A stretch of DNA of 64,000 nt from Antedon mediterranea. Taxonomy: Eukaryota > Echinodermata > Crinoidea > Comatulida > Antedonidae. The notes beneath the pieces were generated by a model. It ran no database searches and was not told the origin of the DNA. It worked only from the letters and a program-made list of their open reading frames with translations. Shown here piece after piece: positions 1 to 12,224 of this stretch. Position 1 is the first letter of the stretch, and each line of letters starts with the position of its first letter. A program made the translations under genes and the position numbers. The stretch spans positions 24,096,412-24,160,411 of the forward strand of contig NC_092675.1 in assembly GCF_964355755.1 (NCBI RefSeq), written 5' to 3'.

Positions 1-4
1 ACTA

Positions 5-820
5 CAGCACTAAGACAGATATATTACTTAAATGATAAAATAATGTTAACCTACTTTTGGATCTTAAGTATTATTTGGATTTCAAGTTCATTTAATTTAC
101 TTCAAAGTGTGCTGTAATGCATCTCTAGTATCGCGTTGTATAATACAAATTGAATTAATTGCATTTTTTTTACTATTACAATATGAATAAGAAATTCTTA
201 CCCTCTGTATTTGTGCTCCCCATGATTGTTGTGCCGATTGTATTCCCTAAAAACATGATATAAATTTTATTTTATTTTATTTTTATTTTTTTATATTACA
301 ATAATATGAATAAGAAATTCTTACCCTCTATATTTGTGCTCCCCATGATTGTTGTGCCGATTGTATTCCCTAAAAACATGATATAAAGCATTTGTTACTA
401 TTACAATATATGAATAGATAATAATTGTTATGTTTTATTTAAAAATACATATATAAAGAAAATCTTACCCACTGTATCTGTGCTCCCCGTGATTGTTGTG
501 CCGATTTTATTCACTAAAAACATTATATAAAGTTATTTAAAAAATGCATTCTGACTATTTGTTTTCTCATTTTTAATGTATTTTGTAAAAATAAAACAAT
601 TAATTAATCTTTTACCTTACATTATCATACTTTTTAGTATTCAGACAGCACTAAGACAAATATATTATTTGAATGATAAAATAATATTAGCTTACTTTGG
701 GATCTTTAAGTATATTATTTAGATTTCAAGTTCATTTAATTTACTTCAAAGTGTATCTTCACATTCGCGTTGTATGATACAAATTGAATTTATTGCATTT
801 TTTAAATTATTACAATATAT
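5..820. repeat. Tandemly duplicated segment containing the mini-exon units
   Basis: Bases 5-185 and about 645-820 are clearly homologous (both begin near AGCACTAAGACA and share a long ATTTACTTCAAAGTGT stretch). Inside, the 177-262 block is repeated at 296-387. The mini-exon units sit at equivalent places in the copies, so the exon array grew by duplication of exon plus intron. Confidence 0.75.
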
Positions 821-915
821 ATGAATAAATAACAATTGTTATGTTTTATGTAACATATATAAAGAAATTCTTACATTTGTTGTGTTCTCCATGACTGTTG
901 TGCCGATGATATTCA
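202..915 (-). other. Array of four mini-exon-like units (partial gene, runs off left edge)
   Basis: Four copies of a short unit lie at 875-915, 469-513, 325-369 and 202-246. Read on the minus strand, each is preceded by a T-rich tract ending in TTTTTAG and followed by GTAAG, so each looks like an exon with both splice sites. Three are exactly 45 nt and the first in reading order is 41 nt. Only one frame is open in all three 45-nt copies. It reads roughly N-x-I-G-T-T-x-x-G-S-T-x-T, which is Thr/Ser-rich. The two leftmost copies differ by one base. I do not recognise a family; a mucin-like stalk or repetitive secreted protein is possible. The 41-nt copy breaks the 45-nt periodicity and may be degenerate. 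No transcript evidence exists, so this could also be a repeated non-coding unit. Confidence 0.4.
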
Positions 916-2960
916 CTAAAAACATGATCTGTTTTTCTCATTTTTAATGTATTTTGTAAAAAAAAGTAGTTAATCTATTAACTTACATTATTTAGATGTT
1001 TGTCAGTGTTCCTTCCACGTTCCGTGTTTATTCTAAAATGATAAAAGAGATTCAAGAATAGATTCAATAAGTCGATAGCTGTAACAAAACTAAATCTTTT
1101 GAACACATTTTTAGGGAAAATCCAGATCGATTATCAGAACATGAAACATGTTATTATCTAAAATATCATGGCTCGTTATTAGAGGTTTCAACAATTTGCT
1201 GAGGTACAGGTACTTACCAAACTGCGAATTTCGAGGATGGAGTAGATGTCTTGTCACCAGTATTCGGTCTGCTGTATTCAGTTGATTCAGTTTGTTTTAG
1301 TCTGAAGGTTTCTATGCTGCAGTGTACAGAAAGTGATACTCTAAACTGTTATGCTCATATTGAAACTATCGATATGCAGATTATGTTTTTAAAACAAATA
1401 GACAAAAGGTTTCAATAATATGTTGAGGTTTATAAATATAATGTAATCGTGATTAGGCCTAAACTCTTGCGTTGTTTAGATAGCAAAGTAGCTAGGAGGT
1501 GACATTCGCTTAGCTTGTCTGAATTTCAGACAAGTATAATTTTAGGATTATGGGATACATTTGAGAATATTAGGTTATTTTAAAAAGAAGTGGGAAACAA
1601 AATCTATGGGATGCGAAAGATTTGATCCGCAAAACCGCGGAACAAACAGCATTGATTCAATCATAGGCCTATATACGTTTTTCAAGATTCTGAATAAAAA
1701 TTTTACATGATTAGTATTGCCATCGTTCTCATAATACCTAACTTAACTTAACATTGGGAGTATTGAAATGTAGGCCACGTAGTTGTTTGTACTCCTCCTC
1801 CCTACACAGAGTTAATACAGTTGTGGATATTTTACTTCGTTTTTTGATCCCAGCAGTTCTTATTTAATGTTACCATTTTAAGTTATTGTAATTAATGTAT
1901 GCTGTTTTTATTTCTTGAACTGTTTCTAAATAAATTGCATTTTTTACCTAGGTCAAAGGTCAAATTCTCAAAAAGTGCAATTCAGTGACCCCGTACATAT
2001 ACGGGCTTCGTGGGACAGTAAATTACCCTGTCAAAGGGTTAACAGTGCGTCATTTTAAAAGTAATGATAAGATGACGAGAGCATGGATCTCGTCATTATT
2101 GTCTACAATGTTTAGATGACGAGATTAGAAGAGACGATCAGAATGACGATTTCTCGTCATATCTATCTTTAGAAAGGATTATCAGAACGGTAGAACTATA
2201 ACTACTTCGCGGAAGCCATATGAGTATCAAGATTACATATTAGTTAAACTGAAACGCTCAAAGCAAAGCACCTCTCCTACGTTAGATGAAATCAATCAAT
2301 ATGAAAACATGAGTATTGCTGCTCTACCATGACTCATGGTAGGACCCGTAAAACTAATTCTAACACAACACTAAATTAATACAAGGAGCCATCAACATGA
2401 TTGCCTATATTTCTATAGTCCAATTTTTATATCAAGAAACCAAGGATCAGAAATTTATAAATAGAGGGTTTTATTTTTAAATGAATTGAATTTAATTGGA
2501 TCAGTAAGTTGTGTTTGTATTACAACTATACATTCCAAAGAAAAGTAAGTAGATATCAGGAAACGTATTTATTTTAAGGCTGAAATAAAATGTATGGTTG
2601 TTAACAATGGTCTTGTTATTATTATAGACATTACTCTGTTTTGAGACATTCGAACGTATTGACACAGACAGTCTAAAATCAAGGAAAAGTGACATTACAT
2701 TACGTAAAAGTGAATACAAGGTCAAGTACTCCGAAACAGGAAATAGGAAAGTTAAGCATTGAAGAGTTGCGCCCTCATATCGTTACAATTGAAGACAATG
2801 AATTGAATACACATTATTTTCAAGGAGAGGAAAGTGACGAAAAGTAGTCAGCCTACTATATCTTCCTTAATTCGTTGATCGTACTCCTACTGGTAGTTAT
2901 TATTATTCTATCACAAATACACTGAATGCACTAAACTCGCGTTATACGTTGAACGACAGC
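916..2960. other. Intergenic stretch, no recognised gene
   Basis: I see no ORF with domain similarity, no tRNA and no large repeat here. The only clear structure is an inverted motif at about 2071-2161, where ATGACGAGA recurs in both orientations. Confidence 0.5.
2071..2161. repeat. Short interrupted inverted repeat (ATGACGAGA / TCTCGTCAT)
   Basis: GATGACGAGA near 2073 and 2115 is matched by TCTCGTCAT near 2086 and 2152. The result is a compact cluster of direct and inverted copies, possibly the remnant of a small foldback element. Confidence 0.5.
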
Positions 2961-5900
2961 ATGTTTTCGGCATTTCCCAAAATATTTCATCAGTGGATAG
3001 GCATACACGTTATAATGGGCACTATAAATACTTGCATTGTTATAACAATGCTGATTCCATTTATTAGTGGTAGGTAATTCAATTTTTTTGTTAGTTGATA
3101 TTTTATTTAATATGAAAGGAAGGCAAAATGAATGAATTGGATTTATCCAGAGAAGAGGGAAATTACAATGTTTGTCCGCACTATTCCCTGGTTTTATCTA
3201 ATCGAAATTGTTGATTATTTCATATATTTATTTTCTTTTATAATAAAAGTGAATGAAAATGTAGTAAACACACATTTGTTGGTGATGAAGTGAGTTATAG
3301 GCCTTAAATGTTGAACATATTCGCAGCCTTCTTGGCTGGTCAATTCAATATTGGCCATTTTCATTGTCGTTTATTAGGCATTATTTTACATCTATAGGCC
3401 TACTTTGTTTTTATTTCAATTAAAATATTTATTGGACATAAAGTCCAGACCAACTTGTTGTTCTTACCTGGGGCCGATTGTAGGGTCGTGTGGCATGAAT
3501 GTCAGCACTAACATTCTTCCATTCATTCGTAGGCCTACATTTATATGCAATGCAACGTTTTTAGTCGCTTGGACGCGACTCTATAGTTCACTATGTCGGT
3601 CGGTCGGTCTGTCGGTCTGTCTGTCGGTCCGGTATCACTATGCGTTTTTAGCACGCGACTTATGGCTATTGGCCTTGTTCTTTATATTCCAGAGTCTTTG
3701 GTAAAGGCAGAGAAACGTTATTAATTACATTTTTAAAAAAATCTTTTTAAAAATCAATGTTTACAATGTTTACAACTATAACAGGTCAATTTGAAGGAGA
3801 TGTTCGATTAATGCCGGAAGAATCAGACTATAACTTTGTACAAGTTTACCACGACAGCCAATGGGGAGCAGTATGCAGTGGTCAACAGTGGGATAGGAAC
3901 GACGGTGACGTCATTTGCCGACAGTTGGGTTAGTATAATGTTAACTTGTTAATTTAAATGTCCTAGTTATATCTTTCTTAAATAGATGTGTTGATATACC
4001 TTCATTATGTAAAATATTGTAATTAACAATGATATATAGATATTAGGCTTTTATAAATTAAATATATTTACTTTCAGTATTACCTTTGTATTATGCCCTT
4101 ACAACTCGTACACTTTATCATTTAGATGATATTGTATTGTCTGTATTATTTATTATTGAAATCAAAATCATAGTAAAAACTGAATTGGATATTTTTCACA
4201 ATGTATATAATGCATGAAAGCAATAAAATACATATTAATAAAAAAAAAATCATTAAACATCAATAAAATATACACATATGTCGGATTGGTGACACGTATA
4301 AATAACCGTATCGTAATTTGTTTATAATATGTTCCAATAATAAAATTAAGATTTTACTGTACTAAATATGACGATGATGATTATTGAAATTCTCTACCAT
4401 CAGCATAGTAATGAATAATACACTTTAAGTAGGCTTATTGGTGCAATAATCGCAGTGGATTATTCTAAGCTGGTCAACAATGACGAACTGTTACCGCAGA
4501 TAATACCGTAAATATACAACTGGCCTATGGTGTGCTTTGGTTTGCACAAATCTCAACTTATTCCACTATGAAAATTGTTCACAATGTAAAAATGAAATTT
4601 TACCCTAACAATAACTTTCATTCAATACATAAGCAAGAATGCTGCGGGGTCTAAATTAACACACAACCGTACGAGAATCGAGTGAAAATAAACTTTAGTA
4701 AATCAGACTATCTATCCTCATCATCAAATAATGTTTTAAATAGTCCCAGCTCCCAGCACGTGCACTTACTTTTTTATTCAGGTCGCAGAGAGGTAAAATT
4801 GACTACAAGACATCGTTTCTAGGACAAGAAACCATAATGGAGGAAGATGTATTTTAGTAAATTAATGTTATGCTATTTCTATCTATGTCATTGTGACCCT
4901 TCTATAAATTTACTTTAGGACTAGGTAGAGCTCGGTACGTATTCACAGCATATGGACGAGACAGTAACTCAGTGTACAATAGTGTCAACGTAAGTCAAGG
5001 GGAGCCCATCTGGTTGGCTGATCTACAATGTAATGGTAACGAAGATCGGGTAGCTGAATGCGAAAGACCAATTGAGTGGGGTTCACGCTCTCCAATATGC
5101 TACCGTGCTGGAATTGAATGCTCAAAAGCTGGTGAGTTATGGTATACAATAGAAACTCATTTCAATATTGTTTATATAGAAGTAAAGAAGGTTTGATGAA
5201 ACTACTTAATCGGAGAATTTATTCAAAACAAACATTTGACCATGGTTCAGAGATTTACAATATAAACCAACTAACATAGAAATCTGCTTCATATACGCAG
5301 CATATTTAACTATAATCATATACCGGTATACTTTTGCATTATTTAGCTGTAATACATTTTATCACTCTATTTAATCTTCTAGAAACGTTAAGTCGTTTTT
5401 TTTTTAATATTTGAATTTTTTTTCTTTGAGATGATATATATTTTTTTAAACAACATCATTTAATTCAACATTCAATGTCCTGTGAATCATACTCACGAAT
5501 TCAAAAATATTTTTGTTTATTCTTCAAGCTGTAATTGCACAATATATTCTAGAGATTAATATACTTTTGCTTCATGAGGACAATTGTCCGCAATGAGATC
5601 AACTCATGAGTCATCGACCAGTGTATTGTATACATAACTATTGTTGTTATATTATATGCAAGTCAGATATAAATTTTAATCCACTTACAGTGTTCAATCA
5701 AGAGATTTAAAATATTTTGGAAACAAAGTAGTATTGAAAGGTTTTTAGGAATTTCTTCTATTTTTTAGGAACAATTATAAATACTATACAATTAGGCCTA
5801 CATCTTACGTAAAAAACATTGTAGAAATGTAGGCCTATGTTGTTATTTTCAATAAACATAATTATTGCTTTACCAACAGCGAAACCTAAGCATTTGTTGG

Positions 5901-8829
5901 TTGTGTCAAATCAAATATTGATTAGATGACCCTTAATTTTATTATAACATTTCTTAATAATATTTTAAACATTGTTTCTTATATCTCTTGGTTAATAACA
6001 CTATTTATTAAAACATATATTTATTTGTTGTGCTTCCAGAGAGCGAAAGTTACAGATACATTGGTTGTTACAACGATAACCTTGGTGGTGAGCCCTTGTT
6101 GAAGGGGTATGGATGCAATGTGAACAAAGACCCTAGATGCCATGAATTCGGGTGTCTTAACAGATGCGTTAACAGCCTGATGACAGTAGAGCTATGTGCC
6201 AACATTTGCTGTGATGAATTCAAATATTTTGGACTTGAATTTCGCAACGAGTGTTATTGCGGGCAAACAAATGTTTCGTATTACATGTATGGCCAGTCAT
6301 CTGATGACAACTGCGTTGCTCCATGCAATGGAAACTCCTCCCAGAATTGTGGGAGTAATCAAGAGATAAGCCTATACGAATGTGGTCCCAGTAAGTAACA
6401 CATCCGCCTATTTCGGGAATTAGAATTATTTATTTGTGATGCGGGCCTACATACCTTCATATTAAGAAGAAGGAAATAAGAAAATTACAATAAGGAGCTG
6501 TAATTTAACAACTCGACGACCAGATCTTGAGGATGTCTTTCTGCAAATCCTCTAAAAATACGAGCATGCGCGCGCAGAATTACTTTTTTTAATCAACAAA
6601 GCTCCCTAACGTATGTAACCTTCACCCTTTCCTAGAAACGGTACACATGGACATTCAAATAACAGTTTTATAAATATATTATTTGAAAAAAAAAATATTA
6701 TTAATAATGAAATAGAAAATAAAATGTATTAAAATGTTTGTATTTTGTATTATTATTATTTTTTAGCTTTAATGCCAGATATACTTGAGGAAACTAAGGT
6801 TAGTGATGCCACGCTTCCGCCATTATGGGGAAGTTCACCATCCAATAACGGACACTTCTTAAAACCGATAAGTAAGTTATTTTTCTTTTCATATATTACA
6901 CAAACTTCTCCATTTTCTAAAGTAAATTGTATAGTCCGAACGGGCGCATAAAAGGTAATCCATAAAGATAGTTTGTTTATAGTGGATATGGACTTAATTG
7001 TCATCCTGTAATTAAGCTAAATGTACACCAGCTGTGTTAATATTTTATTTTATTTCAAATCCTAATCTAGTTTTCTTGATGTGTATTGAGGTCAGATGGA
7101 AGTCTGCTTACATAATGTTAATACTTCGCTTTGCATGTTTTTTTATTTTTTTGTTTGTAAAGCATAATTATTAATCATCTTGTTTGTTTCTCTTTTAAAA
7201 TAGTTATGTACCTAATTATTGGTGGCGTAATTGGTATTGCTATAATGATTATAATTGTCTATGCTGTTTACATGAGGTAATTATAGTGTAATTTCCAGGT
7301 ACTTTAAAAAGAAATTATACCACATTGTCTTAGTAGTGGCACTGTGGCTTGCTGGTTGTTGTCAACTATGTGGCTAGACTAAAATTCTGTTATGGTTTTT
7401 TAATGGCGTTTTGATTTTGGTCCAGCTCAATTATACGTTTTACTGAAATGCTTATCTTTTTACCAATATTAAGTCGAATGATCATCTAGAACCACAATCT
7501 ACCCTAACCGAATTATGTATTTCCTGTTGGATGGTGTGTGAAAGCATGTCATGTCAATGTCATGATTTCCGGACATGTTTAATGTCGATCTTTAAAGTTA
7601 CGGGTAACATAGGCTTACATATAAATAAAATTATACATGACTTATGTTACCCAAAATATTAAGATTCCAGAAATGTATACCTTTCTGCTGATTTCTCAAA
7701 AGTCACTCATGTTTGTGCTGAAATTACATTTCATGTTACTCATTGAATTTAAAATACAACATAATTGTTAAATACTTTAATGTTGGTAGTATAATATAGA
7801 ATAACATTCATATTTTTTGTTATATCTGGAAATAGGAAATCAAATCAATCCCATATGCGGCAAATTGGTAAGTATATTTTATTTAAAGATATTGAAGTAT
7901 ACCATAAACATTGTGTGTTTATATGGAATATTATCAGAATGTGTAGAATAGGATCATTTGTAGCTACATACCTTTCAATGGATTGTTTGGTAAAGATTAG
8001 TCTAGAAATAGTAAAGGTACAGTGGTCCAGAATTGAGATCTTAGTTTTGACGTTATACTGCTAACAGACAAACACACAAACACAAATTAAAGACATAAAA
8101 TAAGAATATAACCTCTTTGGTTGAGGTAATAAAGCCACGGTATTATGGAATAACATGAGAACGTTTGTTTAAATTTCCAAGGAGGTATATCGATAACTTA
8201 CAACTTTCCATTAATCACACTATTTCGTTTTAGGTGATATATCGATATATTGCGAACCAGATCACATTCAACTACCAAATGGCACAGGAAATGTTGAAAA
8301 GTACCTGGAAGCAGAATACAATTTTATATCCGAGAGGCAAATTATAGAAGAAAAAGAGCACATGTATAAAGCGACATTACTTCCAAATGGCGCTATAGCA
8401 CCTTCAATCGTTAGGACTTCAGGGAGCGAGCCCAATGCTGAAGAGGAAGGAGCAATTGGATACGCCTCAGTTGCTGCTGACTGCAAAGATGACGAATATT
8501 GTGTACCAATTATTCCAGCTAAAACTGTTGTGTGCAAAGAAAAGAAACCAGTAGCACCACCCCGACAGTCATCTCTAGAAAAAGGACAAAGGCACACAGC
8601 AAGCAACGACCCATTGTATGCTCAACCTAAAAAACTGTTAGTAGGTTTACCAAAGAAAACGGACAGTAAAATCGAATACTACGCAACTTCTGATGTAGTA
8701 ACGAACGCAGATGAGAATGAAGACATGAGGGATTACCGATATATGTCTTCATTAACGGATACTGGGTACACAAAACTGGATGATCAGGGAAGAGTCGTGA
8801 ATGAGGAGTACGCGCATATTAAGGACTGA
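2961..8829 (+). CDS. SRCR-WSC single-pass receptor with tyrosine-rich cytoplasmic tail
   Basis: Predicted type I membrane protein of 540 residues. Exons: 2961-3069, 3785-3928, 4919-5131, 6040-6390, 6767-6871, 7204-7276, 7836-7867, 8234-8829; every junction is AG/GT and the frame is continuous to TGA. Residues 1-36 form a hydrophobic signal; an internal ATG at 3015 would give a tighter 18-residue leader. Residues about 40-155 are an SRCR domain with six cysteines (group A pattern). Residues 156-272 are a WSC domain (starts YIGCYND, contains ECYCG). A 35-residue stalk, one TM helix (about 308-330) and a 210-residue tail follow. The tail has about 14 tyrosines, including IGYASV (ITIM-like), YCVP and YAQP (YxxP), YRYM (YxxM), GYTKL and EYAHI, plus PVAPPR, a class II SH3 ligand. 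SRCR and WSC suggest glycan or microbial ligand binding; signalling through SH2 adaptors is inferred. I know no named orthologue. Confidence 0.88.
3563..3660 (+). mobile_element. Internally deleted MITE (98 bp) with GTCGGTCGGT core
   Basis: This lies in intron 1 of the SRCR-WSC gene. Its ends are AGTCGCTTG and the inverted CACGCGACT. About 90 bp matches, in reverse orientation, the right part of the 589-bp element at 46062-46650, including the GGTCGGTCGGTCTGTCGGTC run. The middle of the longer element is missing, as in deletion derivatives of DNA transposons. Confidence 0.75.
3785..5131 (+). other. SRCR domain exons (2 and 3)
   Basis: Two exons (3785-3928, 4919-5131) split the SRCR domain after VICRQLG, a usual intron site in this family. 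The order VRL, WGAVC, WD, VICRQLG, C(LQC), C(AEC), C(PIC), C(IEC) matches SRCR. Both introns are phase 1, so the domain is a shuffle-ready cassette. Confidence 0.9.
6040..6390 (+). other. WSC domain exon
   Basis: A single 351-nt phase 1-1 exon encodes a cysteine-rich WSC module of about 117 residues. It has the hallmark YIGCYNDN start, a CANICC/FGLEF centre and ECYCG. The module is known as a putative carbohydrate-binding domain in yeast cell-wall sensors and animal polycystin-1 and kremen. Confidence 0.88.
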
Positions 8830-11800
8830 GATGATCAGATAAATTAATGTCTGCTATCACAGACACTGTTATTTGCTTGTATACACCCATTCACAAATAA
8901 TTTCATGTCACACTTGCATCATATTTTACAAGTAATTTACATATTCAGATACTGTATGTTAACTATAAGTATAGCCATATCCTTTCTACTTGCCAACGGC
9001 TCTGTGGACTGAAAACGTGAGAAATGCACAAAGCTCGTTAAAGTTTTATTGTACACACCAGAACAAAGTTGGTTGATGATGAAACCTAACAACTTTAAAC
9101 AAAGATAAAATGTTTGTTGTTGCGTGCTATATGGTAGAAATGTATAGGCATAGACATCGAAATATGTCAAACATTATTTACAACGCAAATTATTATAGAA
9201 ACCAAAACCTGAATGAATTGATTAATGAAGATATATACTACTAGTTCTTCTTTGGCTCAGTCAGCAAATAAGACTTAAGGGTTTAAGCAAAATTTTGATT
9301 ATGATTATGAAGATGCTACTTTGTGTTTGAATTCTAGTTTTACCAGTCTTCAGTTATCACGTATGATAGCCTTAGTTGCATATTTACACAATACACACAT
9401 TATATTTGTATAACGTTATAAGGAGTGGAATGTATGTATGACTACAATTTCGGTTATTATTTTATATCTGTAAGCCCATTTTATTTATGTCTTATGTTCT
9501 CTATATTACTATTCACATTGTTTTACATTTTTTATATTATATTTGTAAAGTTTACACAATTATATCATTTTCATTATTTTTTAATTACTATTTTTAATGT
9601 GTATACTGTACCAATAAATACCATAACAAATATTGATATATTGTTTCTGTCAACTTTTAAAAGTATTATAATTAATAAAAGTAGCATTATTCTCAAGATA
9701 AATACGTTGAAATTATTATTATTAATAATCAATGTCAATTAATAATATAATATTATCAATTACAATAACATCATAAACATATTTGATTTAAAATAGGCCT
9801 ACACTATCACAACTTCACAAAAATACAAGCACATGACCGGTCTTAATTCTATCGTAGGTTTGAACAGCAAATACTATAGTCTATACTCACAATGAAAGGA
9901 CTACTGTATTTATAAAGTCCTTGCGTCGTCGATACTTAAACTCTAGTACTCGTATTTGTTTTCAATGTTCTGTTTTGTATGTACTAAAGGTTCCCATTCC
10001 TCCTGTCCAATCTCTTAATTTTCTTCGAAACCTCAAGCTAAGGTAAGATAGAGTAAGAATCATATTATAGTTTTCTTTTTAGAGTAGCCTACACACTGCA
10101 TTGTAATGAATCAAATGTTTGAAAACAAAAATATTGTTAAAAAATAATTGCTAAATATGCTCTCAAAAATAGATCATATCAAACTATTAGTATTGGGTAT
10201 GTAACATACGACGCCTAAACGTAAACTATATTATTTTATGATTACTTTTATGAATATGCAATTTAATAGCTTATAATACCCAATTCCTTGTTTGCTTCGA
10301 TTATTTTCTTATTGTTTGTGTTGTGACGTCTATAGTCTACGCAATGACTTATTTGCATATTTTCCACCTGTGGGTTGGTTGAAATAGACGAGGTATTTGT
10401 ACGTACAGGGAGTTCTGGGCAGGCGGTTGTGCACAACGAATGAATAAAGTGAACGGTACCGAGTAATGTGTTGCGTTGTGTTTCTATGTAAATGGTTTAA
10501 CGAGTAGGCTACATTTTCCCCGATGCAAGCTCGATGCTATATCTACACTGTATATAGCAGACACGACACTGTGTGCTTATTGTTATTGCAGACACGATGC
10601 CGTACTATACGACAATAGGCCGAATTTCTCTGTAAGATCTTATGATGTTTTAATGAAACTGTTCCTGATGTGAGCTGACTGATTAACATTTTATGGTTAT
10701 CATTTAGGAAGTGAACTACAATATTAAGTCTTCAAGACGTATGCGTCAATCACTAATTTGTTACACAGGAGACTTTCTGACAAAAGACAAACCGCACAAA
10801 CTACTATATATACAATGAGCAATAACAAATTACTAAATTCCCAAGTATACTGTTCATGTTATTTGTCTTGTACCGGATGACAAGAATGATCAAATTGCAA
10901 ATAGATGGAAGTCGACATGTTTCAAAACTTAATCTCTGGGTTATTTTTCGATTGTTGGAATAATGCAGATATTTGCTTTCTCAAACAATAACAGACGCTA
11001 ATGACAACCATGTGGAAACAATCGTAATCATATACTTCCTTTTTGTAGAGAAAACAAGATAAACTAGTATAGTCAATAGTTATATGATAGCGCCCCCATA
11101 TCTAATTACGATCCCCTTGATGATTCATAAGTGGATTATGAGTAGTGGTATCTGGATATTTCCTTCCGAACTTACCTTAATCAAAGACTCATCCAAAATA
11201 ATTATAGATTATTCCATGGAAGTATAAATACCTCCATGATTATTCCATTGTAAACTATATAATATTTCTGTTCTGTACACATAAAAAAACAAAACAAAAC
11301 AAGAGCACACTAACTATAATAATTTGCATCTATTAAAGACTAAAAAATGATACCATCCAGTGAGGCCAGACAATTGAGTAGTTATGAGAGTTTACCATTA
11401 ACAGTTTCGTTTAAAATCGTATTCATCTTAAACGATTAAAACACAATTCATTGTAAATTATAGAATTTCGGAGAAAAAATCCGAATCAGACGTTTATACG
11501 GCATATAAACGATCTATAAGACAGCTATAAATAACACTTAGTAAGGAAACAATACACACAACTACTTACAGTGTCTTTCATAGTGTCTTATTTTGGTTAT
11601 GCGGTCCGTGACCTATTACACAGTTAATCTCAAATAATCTCTAATTAATTAACAAAAACCAAATCCGTACTTTAAAATCGATCTTAAAGTGTTTTCCAAG
11701 AACGCAATCGACTTAAAGTTGCTGACTCATAATCTGTTTATACCAAACGAGAGTACACTGCCAATTTTAAATACATTTATTTATAAATCTAAAATTACTA

Positions 11801-12224
11801 AAGATATGTTTGTCTTCTTGAACAAATATTATTAATAATAATACTGTATGCCTATGTATTGTTACATAATAGATATTCAATTAGACAAAAAAATAGATTT
11901 AAAATATTTCGATTTTGTCTATACATAATAAATCAATATATATGTGTTGTTTTCGGAAATGAATGAACTAAAAACTACAAAATTGCACATTGATTTTATT
12001 TAATTTTATTTTTCATCTTTTCGTGGGACATCTAGAAAAGGAGAAAATCAGTCGCTCAACAAACAATTGTACAAACATATGTTCTAATCCGCTTGACCTC
12101 AAAGGGATGTAATATTCGAACACCGGAATTTGCATTGAAAGCCGAGTGATACATAAATCCTCCGAAGCATAATATATATATCTACTCGAGATGGGGCGTA
12201 TTTACTTCCACTTCAGTAGGAATT
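8830..12224. other. Intergenic region between the two receptor genes
   Basis: About 3.4 kb of AT-rich DNA. Six-frame ORFs here (for example 9425-9742) are low-complexity Ile/Phe/Tyr-rich and show no domain. I see no tRNA or recognisable transposon. It presumably holds the 3' UTR of the upstream receptor and the promoter of the lectin receptor. Confidence 0.5.
12093..12181 (+). promoter_or_regulatory. Candidate promoter of the lectin receptor gene
   Basis: A TATA-like run (CATAATATATATATC, 12167-12181) lies about 45 bp before the start codon at 12225. A nuclear-receptor-like motif, TTGACCTCAAAGGGATG, lies at about 12093. If the TATA run is used, the 5' leader is very short. This is read from sequence only. 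Confidence 0.3.

Noticed and set aside
9425-9742. 105-codon plus-strand ORF between the receptors
   Set aside because: Low-complexity Ile/Phe/Tyr-rich translation of AT-rich DNA; no domain or splice context.
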